NCBI GenBank assembly: GCA_035362835.1
Contig: DAOSDY010000002.1
Span: forward strand, 253,592 to 317,591
Direction of reading: 5' to 3'
Source: Melioribacteraceae bacterium
GTDB lineage: Bacteria; Bacteroidota; Ignavibacteria; Ignavibacteriales; Melioribacteraceae
Length of the DNA stretch: 64,000 nucleotides
The notes below the pieces were generated by a model. The model was not told where the DNA came from. It ran no database searches and was given only the letters and a program-made list of their open reading frames with translations. The position numbers and the translations under genes are program-made. Positions 1-7,240 of the stretch are shown here, one piece after another. Position 1 is the stretch's first letter; each line of letters begins with the position of its first letter.

Positions 1-1530
1 AGCATCAACTACAACGACCTTTTATCCCAGGATATTATTTCTAACGCCACATACAGCAAGAGATGGGACGAATCCGGTAACAGTCTCTCTATCAATTACA
101 GCAGGACTCAGAACCTCTCTACCGGAAACATCTACGAATCGCTTCCGAATATTTATTTCTCGAAAAACATTACATATCCATTCAAGAGAGAGGGAGCCGA
201 AGCAATCGGAGATCAGAAGTGGTATGAGCTAATCGCCTATACTTATTCCGGACAGTTCAGGAATGAAAGAAGAAAGACGGAAGGGAACCTGAAGATACGC
301 GGCGGGGTTCAGCACGACCTTTCTTTCAACGCTTCTCCCAAAATCGGTTACTTTAATGTATCGCCGAGGATAGGATACCAGGAGAAATGGTACAACAAAA
401 GAACTAAAATTGAGAACAGGGTAATAGAGGATATTGATCCGGTCACTGGAAAAGTGAATAAGCGCGATACGCTCGTTGTGTCCGATCTTAAAGAACTTAA
501 TTTTGTCCGGACTTTCGATATGAGCGTCTCAGCGTCAACCAAACTTTACGGCATTATGCAGCCGAATATGCTTGGGATAGAATCCTTCCGTCATACATTG
601 ATGCCTTCCATCTCATATTCATACCAGCCGGACTTTGCGGATAACACATGGGGATATTACGATTCGTATACAAAGTCGAACGGTGAAGTTGTTTATTACG
701 ATAAATACCAGAACGAAATTTTCGGCGGCGCAATGGCCGGTCAAAGACAGAGTCTCAGCTTCTCGCTCGGCAACGTATTTGAAATTAAGACGATGAAGGA
801 CCCGAACGATACAACTAAGAATGCGGAGGCGAATAAGATTCAGCTCCTCAATCTCAACGCGAGCATCGGTTATAATTTTGCCGCCGACAGTATGAAATTA
901 TCCGACCTCTCTCTAAGCTACAGAACGCAGATAGGGCAGATACTCAGTTTCGACGGAAGCTCCACTTTTACATTTTACGATTACGAAGGGAATTTCAGGG
1001 TAAACCGTTTTCTCGCGTCGGCGGGGAAGGGATTATTCAGGCTTACCAATTTTAATTTTTCTATTTCAACAAATCTGATCGGCGAGGCGGACCAAAACAG
1101 AAACAGCGCTCCCAAGCGGCCCGGCGAGGATTACGGAGCGTTCCAGAAAGCCGATTATATTACGCTCTATGACGAGAATGAATCGCCCGACCTCTCAATA
1201 CCCTGGAATCTGAACCTGAGCTATAATTATAACCTTGTAAAGACAACGCCGAACCAGTCGATTGCATTTTCGAATCTAAGCGCGGACCTCGGATTCAGTC
1301 TTACGAAGAACTGGAAGTTCACAGTAAGAGGCAGTTACGATTTCGAGCAGAAGCAGATTATTACGCCGCAGATTTCTATCTACCGCGACCTTCACTGCTG
1401 GGAGATGAATTTTACATGGAACCCGATCGGTACATACCGCGGATTCATGTTCGAGATACGGATGAAAGCCCCCGAGCTTCAGGATATTAAAGTGAGCAAA
1501 TCGAGAGGATTGTACTCCGGCAGAAGGTGA
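1..1530 (+). CDS. lptD: LptD-like outer-membrane barrel protein, 5' end cut off
   Basis: The frame is open from the first base, so the N-terminal part (periplasmic OstA-type domain and first strands) lies outside the window; 509 residues remain. The visible part is rich in Tyr, Phe and Asn with short alternating segments typical of outer-membrane beta strands. The stretch FRHTLMPSISYSYQPDF (near residue 195) resembles LptD homologues of Bacteroidota and Chlorobiota. LptD family members insert lipopolysaccharide into the outer leaflet. A GTG at 454 is inside the gene, not its start. The assignment rests on remembered family resemblance; another large barrel protein is the main alternative. Confidence 0.68.
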   Translation, partial: SINYNDLLSQDIISNATYSKRWDESGNSLSINYSRTQNLSTGNIYESLPNIYFSKNITYPFKREGAEAIGDQKWYELIAYTYSGQFRNERRKTEGNLKIRGGVQHDLSFNASPKIGYFNVSPRIGYQEKWYNKRTKIENRVIEDIDPVTGKVNKRDTLVVSDLKELNFVRTFDMSVSASTKLYGIMQPNMLGIESFRHTLMPSISYSYQPDFADNTWGYYDSYTKSNGEVVYYDKYQNEIFGGAMAGQRQSLSFSLGNVFEIKTMKDPNDTTKNAEANKIQLLNLNASIGYNFAADSMKLSDLSLSYRTQIGQILSFDGSSTFTFYDYEGNFRVNRFLASAGKGLFRLTNFNFSISTNLIGEADQNRNSAPKRPGEDYGAFQKADYITLYDENESPDLSIPWNLNLSYNYNLVKTTPNQSIAFSNLSADLGFSLTKNWKFTVRGSYDFEQKQIITPQISIYRDLHCWEMNFTWNPIGTYRGFMFEIRMKAPELQDIKVSKSRGLYSGRR

Positions 1531-1553
1531 TGATAAGCATTTAATTCCGATGA

Positions 1554-2846
1554 ATGAAACGATCTCCTTTACGGATTTGTTTTGTAAGAAAAAGAAAGAA
1601 TGATTTGAGAAATAAAGTAGTAATTATCGGCGGTGGTTTCGGCGGACTTAGTGCCGCCAAAGCACTGAAGAATGCCGATGTTGAAATAACACTCATCGAT
1701 AAAACCAATCATCATTTATTCCAGCCGTTACTTTATCAGGTTGCTACGGCGGCATTATCGCCGGCTGATATTGCTGCGCCTATCAGGTCGATACTGCGCT
1801 ATCAGAAAAACGCTAAAGTGATTATGGGCGAAGTAAAAGGGATTGATACTGTCAACCGCAAAGTAATCCTGGATGATGATCAGTTCGAATTCGATTATCT
1901 GATTGCTGCCATAGGATCGAGGCATTCTTACTTCGGTAAGGATGAATGGGAGAATTATGCTCCCGGATTAAAAACTATGGACGACGCCCTTCAAATACGC
2001 GAAAGTATTCTTCTCGCCTTCGAAAAGGCGGAGCGCCTTAATGACCCGGACCTGATAGAAAAATATTTGACGTTTGTTATTGTCGGCGGCGGACCTACCG
2101 GTGTAGAACTTGCCGGCGCCATCTCCGAAATTGCGCGCAATACAATGCTGAAAGATTTTAGAAATATCGATACCTCCAGGACAAATGTTATTCTTGTGGA
2201 AGCGGCCGGACGGCTTCTGAGCCAGTTTGATCCGGATTTGAGCAGAAAAGCTAAAGAGGATATTGAAAAACTCGGAGTTAAAGTTGTTTTGAACAGTTCC
2301 GTTACAATGATAAATGAAAACGGCGTCTTCCTGAATGATGAATTGATACAGACTAATAATGTTATCTGGGCGGCGGGGAATAGCGTATCGGGAATTCTGA
2401 AAGAGCTTTATGCGGAATACGACAGGGCCGGACGGGTTATTGTTGAAGATGACTGCAGCATTAAAAACCATCCGGAAATATTTGTTATTGGTGATGCCGC
2501 TTTGTTTAAAGAGAATGAAAAGATTCTGCCGGCAATTGCGCCGGTCGCAATTCAGCAGGGAAAGTTCGTCGCTAAGATCATCGCTAAAGGAATCGGTAAA
2601 GAAGCGCGGCCGCGCTTCAAGTATTTTGATAAAGGGATTATGGCAACAATCGGAAAAGCTAAAGCTGTTATGCAGATAAGCGGATTTAAAACTTCCGGAT
2701 TGTTCGCGTGGCTTTCGTGGGTCTTTATTCACATCCTCTACCTGATCAGCTTCCGGAACCGTTATAAAGTCCTGGTAGAATGGATCTGGCTCTATATTAC
2801 TAACCGGAATGGCATTAGACTGATAACCCGGAAACATGAACTATAA
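1554..2846 (+). CDS. ndh: NADH dehydrogenase type II (NDH-2)
   Basis: Single-subunit FAD enzyme that passes electrons from NADH to quinone at the inner face of the membrane without pumping protons. Numbering from ATG 1554, the FAD dinucleotide fold is at residues 22-32 (IIGGGFGGL), the second NAD fold at 174-188 (VIVGGGPTG), WAAGN near 272 and the FAD-binding IGDAA near 312. The C-terminal 50 residues are hydrophobic and aromatic, as in the membrane anchor of NDH-2. The first 17 residues are basic and not expected for the family. A TTG at 1605, just before the first fold, is an alternative start; neither has a strong ribosome-binding site. The gene stands alone, 24 bases after the LptD-like gene. 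Confidence 0.9.
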   Translation: MKRSPLRICFVRKRKNDLRNKVVIIGGGFGGLSAAKALKNADVEITLIDKTNHHLFQPLLYQVATAALSPADIAAPIRSILRYQKNAKVIMGEVKGIDTVNRKVILDDDQFEFDYLIAAIGSRHSYFGKDEWENYAPGLKTMDDALQIRESILLAFEKAERLNDPDLIEKYLTFVIVGGGPTGVELAGAISEIARNTMLKDFRNIDTSRTNVILVEAAGRLLSQFDPDLSRKAKEDIEKLGVKVVLNSSVTMINENGVFLNDELIQTNNVIWAAGNSVSGILKELYAEYDRAGRVIVEDDCSIKNHPEIFVIGDAALFKENEKILPAIAPVAIQQGKFVAKIIAKGIGKEARPRFKYFDKGIMATIGKAKAVMQISGFKTSGLFAWLSWVFIHILYLISFRNRYKVLVEWIWLYITNRNGIRLITRKHEL

Positions 2847-2916
2847 TTAAATTGATTGACCGGACGGTCTAAAACTCTATGCGGGTGCAGACATTAATAA
2901 ATTTTAAAACTAGAAA

Positions 2917-3183
2917 TTAGTCTTCCCGCTTCCTTCGTATGTTAAGCGGTTTCTCCAACGAATCGATCGCTTCTATTATCTCATCAACTTTCTTTTGAAG
3001 CATTGCCTGGGAATCGTGAATCCCTTTATTGTAGAAGTAGGGACCTATCACGTCCGCAATAAAGTTGAGCAGGAACTCGGCTTCGAACCGGCCGAGCTCC
3101 TGGTCTAATTTGTCCGCAAAGTACTCCTGTATCTTCGAAACTAATTCCTCTTTTTCCTGCTTCGTAAAACTGATGATTGACAT
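2917..3183 (-). CDS. DUF2164 family small protein
   Basis: An 88-residue, charged, mostly helical protein with the layout of DUF2164 members: an N-terminal IxxxxxEKEELVSKIQ-like helix, the central block GRFEAEFLLNFIADVIGPYFYNKGI, and a C-terminal Asp/Glu-rich helix. The family has no established function. It lies 24 bases downstream of the phosphatase-like gene on the same strand and is probably co-transcribed with it. It converges on the ndh gene over a 70-base gap that holds a short GACCG/CGGTC hairpin (about 2858-2869) without a clear T run. Confidence 0.72.
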   Translation of the reverse strand: MSIISFTKQEKEELVSKIQEYFADKLDQELGRFEAEFLLNFIADVIGPYFYNKGIHDSQAMLQKKVDEIIEAIDSLEKPLNIRRKRED

Positions 3184-3207
3184 AAATTGATCCTGCCCGG
3201 TAAACTT

Positions 3208-3762
3208 TTATTTGATATCCATTAAGAGCTTCTGATTCAATAATCCTTCTATCGGCAGGTCGCCGAAATTTATTCCCCTTGCATACTCAATGGCTTTTGC
3301 AGCAGGGAAATCTTTGTACTTAATTAAATAAGCAGCAAAGATATGGCTCGCGCGCCAGGCAACCGTGCAGTGAATTAATGCTTTCCCTTTTACACTTTCT
3401 AAAGCTTTGGCGAAATTCTCCAGCGCTTCCGGTGTGTATGGTGTCTCCGTCCCGCCTATAGGAATGTGGATATATTTCATGCAGAGAGTTTCAACAAGTT
3501 CTTTTTCATTGAAAGGGACATAATTTTTGTTATCCATCTCTCTCTGTGTTCTCAAATTGATTACTGTGGTAACGCCGTTCTCCTTGAGCCGGACAAATGC
3601 CGCGCTGTCGGGCTGACCGCTTATAAATAGATTGCCTGTTTCTACTACTGTCCCCTGGAATCCGCTTAAGTCGAGTTTTTGGGGAAATGTAAACTCACCC
3701 TGGGCTGAATTAAGTACCGGGATAAAAAGAATTAACAGATATGAAATTAATCTATATAACAT
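3208..3762 (-). CDS. Secreted tyrosine/dual-specificity phosphatase-like protein
   Basis: A 184-residue protein with an N-terminal signal peptide (hydrophobic residues 4-17, probable cleavage near residue 20), so it should act in the periplasm. The body fits the beta-lactamase-hydrolase-like (DUF442) phosphatase fold: FISGQPDSAAF, then VTTVINLR, and the P-loop HCTVAWRAS. The loop is C-x4-R, as in DUF442-type proteins, rather than the C-x5-R of classical tyrosine phosphatases. ATG 3762 has AAGGA eight bases upstream. The start is about 30 bases beyond the distal end of the second attC, so the gene is the chromosomal neighbour of the integron, not a cassette. The substrate is unknown. Confidence 0.7.
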   Translation of the reverse strand: MLYRLISYLLILFIPVLNSAQGEFTFPQKLDLSGFQGTVVETGNLFISGQPDSAAFVRLKENGVTTVINLRTQREMDNKNYVPFNEKELVETLCMKYIHIPIGGTETPYTPEALENFAKALESVKGKALIHCTVAWRASHIFAAYLIKYKDFPAAKAIEYARGINFGDLPIEGLLNQKLLMDIK

Positions 3763-3794
3763 TGCTGTATCCTTTCTTATTAACTGCTAACTGA

Positions 3795-3982
3795 ATATAA
3801 CGGCGTGGCCGATAAGCGGCGCCCCAGAAAAGGAATGCCGAATAGTGCAACAAATTATTATTTATTAAAAATTTTATTTAACAGAACAACTTTGCACAAG
3901 AAACATTACACGGAACTACAAAGCCAATCATTATAAAATTGCCAAATGCGAAAACGGCGTCCGCTTGATTGGCGGGTTATAT
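3795..3982 (-). other. attC: attC recombination site of cassette 2
   Basis: A 188 bp imperfect palindrome directly after the restriction-endonuclease stop codon. Minus-strand ends are ATATAAC (3982-3976) and GTTATAT (3801-3795). Just inside, each half has an AAGCGG-n-GCC block (plus strand 3814-3823 and the reverse complement at about 3957-3967), giving the paired R and L boxes of an attC. A further partial pairing is GTGCAA (3845-3850) with TTGCAC (3892-3897). The interior is AT-rich. The length is long for an attC but matches the other site here. Confidence 0.82.
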
Positions 3983-3986
3983 GCAC

Positions 3987-4700
3987 TTATAGGTTTTTTA
4001 ATCTTTCAATTTCTTTTTTGATTTCTTCAATCACTTCTTTGTTTAAGATTTCCTTTTTATTACCTACTTTGGCTGAAAAAATAATAAATACCTTCCCACC
4101 GTATTCTTCTTCAAATTCTTCGAAATTTGCACTCATTCGATCTGAAATAGAATAATTCCCGAAATTGGATCGGGCAGTAGTTGGTTTAATTTGAATTCCA
4201 AAAGCATATTCCCCGACTTTTCCTACATAATCAATATCGCCCGAATGATCTAAATCAGAATCAGATTCTTCAAATTCGACATCTGGAAATAATTTTGCAA
4301 GATTATCATTGATGACAGATTTTTCTAATAAAAATCCATTATAGGTTCTAACAAGTGTAACTTCGTAAATATAATCAATGCAGTCTTGAAGAGTAATTTT
4401 TTTAAATGCTTCACTCCATTCAGGTATTACAACCTCTGTTATTTTTTCATATAATCGTTCACCAAGTTCATCTAATGATTCCTTAGTAACTTTTATTGGT
4501 TTTTTAGTTTTTGTGAATGCCTTCTCGAAGTAGAATTTTTCCCATTCTTCAAATGCTGTCGGTTGGCACTCTCTGATCATTTCCATTACAGCACCAACTT
4601 TCTTGGGTCGGGTTAAATGATAAGTATTACTTGTAAAATTCAATACTTTTTCTTTTTTACCAAAAGCTTTTGCTAATTTGTCAGAAGAATTATCAGGCAT
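3987..4700 (-). CDS. MjaI-like type II restriction endonuclease
   Basis: A 237-residue protein resembling the MjaI restriction endonuclease family (CTAG cutters in characterised members). A PD-(D/E)xK-type core is visible: DIDYVGKVGEYAFGIQIKP near residues 150-168, with the acidic residue followed by QIK. A second conserved-looking block, NFGNYSISDRMSANFEEFEE, follows. ATG 4700 is preferred because AAGGAG lies five bases upstream; GTG 4706 would overlap the methylase stop. The start is two bases after the methyltransferase stop, so the pair is translationally coupled. The stop codon abuts the attC, as in integron cassettes. Specificity cannot be read from sequence. Confidence 0.68.
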   Translation of the reverse strand: MPDNSSDKLAKAFGKKEKVLNFTSNTYHLTRPKKVGAVMEMIRECQPTAFEEWEKFYFEKAFTKTKKPIKVTKESLDELGERLYEKITEVVIPEWSEAFKKITLQDCIDYIYEVTLVRTYNGFLLEKSVINDNLAKLFPDVEFEESDSDLDHSGDIDYVGKVGEYAFGIQIKPTTARSNFGNYSISDRMSANFEEFEEEYGGKVFIIFSAKVGNKKEILNKEVIEEIKKEIERLKNL

Positions 4701-4702
4701 AT

Positions 4703-5989
4703 TCACTCCTTTTGTAGGTCGATAAATTTATTGAGGAATTTGTAATTATATGATATGTCAATATCTACAAGTTTATTTTTTATAAGATGTGTATTAAGAA
4801 ATGTTTTATTCTTTAGATATACATAACACAGTAATCTGTTTTCAGAATCGTATTTTAGCTCATCATACTTCAAAAATACTTTTTGACCTTTTGCTTTTTT
4901 CAAAAGGAATTCTTTTGCATCTCCATTCGCTTCTTTTTTAGTTTTGATACCAATTAATCTAATTATTAGATCATTATTTAGTCTTATTAATTCCGGACTA
5001 ATTATTTCTTTAACAGAATAATACTCTTCCCTCTTGCTACCATTATTATCGAGCTTTGAACCAAACTGAAGTTTCTTAACGTCAATTTTTTTATCAAATT
5101 TATGAGGGTCTATGAATTTGTATGGGTGATTTTTAATTTCTTTTTTGAAATCAATTTGAATATTTCCTTGGTTGATAAACTCATACGAATGATCTTCAAA
5201 CATTTTGTTTTCGTCATAGGACAATTTTTCTTTGATATTAGGGATAAACTCTGAGTTGATTTCATAACCCACAGAATTTCGGTTTAAGTTCTTAGCTGCT
5301 AAAGAAGTAGTTCCGCTACCAAGAAATGGATCAAGAATTGTATCTCCAACAAAGGAAAACATTTTAATAAGTCGTTTTGGAAGTTCTTCTGGGAACATTG
5401 CAATATGGCTATCTTGTTTTGCACCGCCAAAATTCCAATGACCTTGAAAATATAAATTCCATTCTTCAGTGGTCATCTTAGAAAGTTCTTTATTTTCTTT
5501 AGACACTTTTGGCGCAATGCCAATCTTTTTAAAAATGAGAATAAATTCGTAATCTAACTTTAGAATTCCATTGCGCGGATAAGGGAAGGAACCCATAACA
5601 GTTGCACCACCAGTTGTATTTGTGGTTGTAACCTTTTGCCAAATAATAGCTCCCATATAATCAAAACCGATTGTCTCACAGAATTTTATAATTTCAGTTC
5701 TTATAGGGATTACTTTGTATCGTCCATAGTAAACGGATCGTGCAAATTGGTCGCCAATATTGATACATAAACGGCATCCCTTATGAAGAACACGATAAGA
5801 TTCTTTCCAGACAAGATTCAGATTGTTTATATAACTCTCATAGCTGTCATTAAACCCAATTTGATCGTTGGATCCGTAGTCTTTTAATTGCCAATAAGGT
5901 GGAGATGTGATTACTAAATGAACAGATTCATCAATTAGTTCGCCCATCGCCCTAGAATCGCCATTTATTATCAAGTGATTAGTTTTCAT
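4703..5989 (-). CDS. DNA (cytosine-N4-type) methyltransferase with C-terminal SNase-like domain
   Basis: A 428-residue modification enzyme, partner of the adjacent MjaI-like endonuclease. The catalytic motif TSPPYW is at residues 28-33, of the S/T-PPY type usual for N4-cytosine methylases. The SAM-binding motif DPFLGSGTT follows at 220-228, the beta-class order. Residues about 337-425 look like a staphylococcal-nuclease fold: RLIGIKT (344-350), then NRLLCYVYL (384-392) and FLNTHLIKNKLV. The two arginines matching SNase R35 and R87 are present (R344, R385). The positions of D40 and E43 are lysines (K349, K352), so nuclease activity is unlikely. It is the first gene of cassette 2, with an 82-base leader after the core site. 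Confidence 0.85.
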   Translation of the reverse strand: MKTNHLIINGDSRAMGELIDESVHLVITSPPYWQLKDYGSNDQIGFNDSYESYINNLNLVWKESYRVLHKGCRLCINIGDQFARSVYYGRYKVIPIRTEIIKFCETIGFDYMGAIIWQKVTTTNTTGGATVMGSFPYPRNGILKLDYEFILIFKKIGIAPKVSKENKELSKMTTEEWNLYFQGHWNFGGAKQDSHIAMFPEELPKRLIKMFSFVGDTILDPFLGSGTTSLAAKNLNRNSVGYEINSEFIPNIKEKLSYDENKMFEDHSYEFINQGNIQIDFKKEIKNHPYKFIDPHKFDKKIDVKKLQFGSKLDNNGSKREEYYSVKEIISPELIRLNNDLIIRLIGIKTKKEANGDAKEFLLKKAKGQKVFLKYDELKYDSENRLLCYVYLKNKTFLNTHLIKNKLVDIDISYNYKFLNKFIDLQKE

Positions 5990-6065
5990 TTTATCTCAAT
6001 AAGTTTCTAAATATTGTTCATAAAATACCAAAACTTGGACACAAAGTCTAGAATTTAATCTGTGC

Positions 6066-6254
6066 ATATAACGGCGTTGTTTTTAAGCCGCCGCCCAACA
6101 CAGCATGCAGCCTTGGAAAACAAACGCCAATAATTTGTTAATTACTTCGTTTACTTAACTACATTCAAAAAGCTACTTACTTTTGCAACCAAATATTTTA
6201 ATTACACAAATACCGCAACGTTTAAAGCGGTCGGCCTTGAAGAACGGGTTAGGC
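6066..6254 (-). other. attC: attC recombination site of cassette 1
   Basis: A 189 bp site that begins on the minus strand with GCCTAAC (6254-6248), a perfect RYYYAAC core, and ends with GTTATAT (6072-6066). The TAA stop of the cassette gene lies inside the GCCTAAC core. Both ends share the TAAC-n-AAGSC block layout of the second site (plus strand AAGCCG at 6085-6090; AAGGCC on the minus strand near 6240-6230). It shares the terminal 11 bases on the plus strand (from ATATAAC) with the second attC, but the interior differs, as expected for unrelated cassettes. Confidence 0.82.
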
Positions 6255-7031
6255 ATTAATTAATTCCATCTTGAATTTTTCACGATAACTGTTTATTAGG
6301 TTCACTTCTGTAACAGATAACTTTTTATGATAGTGTTCCCATACTTGTGGTCTTTCAATTGGCATTTTGAAAACATTACTTTCTTTAACTAGAGTATCCA
6401 GAATTTCTTCTATATCTGTGATGTGCTTTTGATTCGAATCAACTCTGTCGCCTTCATAATATTCTAGTGGAACTACAAAATGACCATTACCAAAACAAAT
6501 GAATTCAAAAAGTATGTTAATCTGCGAAGTAAAATATTCTATTTCTTCAAATCTAATTTTCGTTTCTTCATTTTCGGATGGGCGAGGGATTCCTTCGAAA
6601 TTCAAATGCGCAACGGCGTTATGTCGAAGCAATCTTACTTTCTCTGATAATTCAGAAACATTTTTACTATAGTTATTTTTTTTGATCTCAGAAATGAATA
6701 GAAGTCTATCTTCATCTAGTTTTAAATTACCTATGATTTCATTCTTAATCTGATTCAATGTTTTCCCCTTGTCAAAAGTATTATCGACATCTATCTTCCA
6801 TAAGCTAAGCAAGCATGATTCATAGAGAGATTGACGTAGAATTTGCCAAAAATGATCCTTTGTCAAATATGAACCAAAAAACTTGAAATTAAACTTCACA
6901 ATTTTATTGAGGACGAATAATGTTGAATTTAGTTTTACAATTTCCCACCAAATCGATTCAATATCTTTAGTATAGATAGGATGATATTCTATCTTGAGTA
7001 AATCTTCCGGTTTTTGTAAAAATTTTTCCAT
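6249..7031 (-). CDS. HEPN/AbiU2-like cassette protein, putative defence toxin
   Basis: A 260-residue, alpha-helical, cytosolic protein; the only gene of integron cassette 1. Its layout suggests the HEPN superfamily of AbiU2 type: a helix FWQILRQSLYESCLLSLWKID (about residues 61-81), then RLLRHNAVAH, an R-x5-H arrangement (R136, H142) like the HEPN ribonuclease motif. Such proteins often act as abortive-infection RNases; that role is inferred here. ATG 7031 sits within CTAGGTGAAAATG, right after the GTTAGGC core; GTG 7037 is an alternative. No antitoxin gene is visible in the cassette. Family assignment is tentative. Confidence 0.5.
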   Translation of the reverse strand: MEKFLQKPEDLLKIEYHPIYTKDIESIWWEIVKLNSTLFVLNKIVKFNFKFFGSYLTKDHFWQILRQSLYESCLLSLWKIDVDNTFDKGKTLNQIKNEIIGNLKLDEDRLLFISEIKKNNYSKNVSELSEKVRLLRHNAVAHLNFEGIPRPSENEETKIRFEEIEYFTSQINILFEFICFGNGHFVVPLEYYEGDRVDSNQKHITDIEEILDTLVKESNVFKMPIERPQVWEHYHKKLSVTEVNLINSYREKFKMELINA

Positions 7032-7043
7032 TTTCACCTAGAT

Positions 7044-7240
7044 GCCTAACATATATTTATCAAGAATGACTTCCATCCCTAATTTGGATGAAATGCCGAA
7101 AATTTTTCGTGATAAATTCCAAATGCTCTGTCGTTTATCACGACTTAATTAATTGAAATACTTCAAAAAACAAAGAAAACTTACCTGATAACATACATTT
7201 GTAAATGTTTTTATCACGATTTATTTTTCTTGATAATAAT
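7044..7240 (-). other. attI: Probable attI region with iterated decamers
   Basis: The 197 bp between the intI stop and the first cassette. It ends at the core site GTTAGGC (7050-7044). Inside are five copies of a decamer TTTATCA(C/A)GA in both orientations: 7056-7065 (+), 7107-7116 (-), 7134-7143 (+), 7210-7219 (+) and 7228-7237 (-, one mismatch). Known attI sites contain extra direct-repeat integrase-binding sites, which these may be. No protein-coding frame fits. Because the integrase is inverted, cassette transcription must come from here or from intI read-through; I see no convincing promoter. Confidence 0.6.

Noticed and set aside
1968..2837. A 289-codon open frame antisense to the NADH dehydrogenase gene
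   Set aside because: It mirrors the codon structure of ndh, has no domain resemblance, no ribosome-binding site and an odd composition; it is a shadow frame.
2858..2869. Terminator between ndh and the DUF2164 gene
   Set aside because: The GACCG/CGGTC stem is short and not followed by a T run on either strand, so it is not listed as a terminator.
3208..3762. The phosphatase-like gene as a third integron cassette
   Set aside because: It lies just beyond the last core site, but no attC follows it: only 24 bases separate it from the DUF2164 gene, and the 70 bases after that gene hold no core sites. It is better read as the flanking chromosome.
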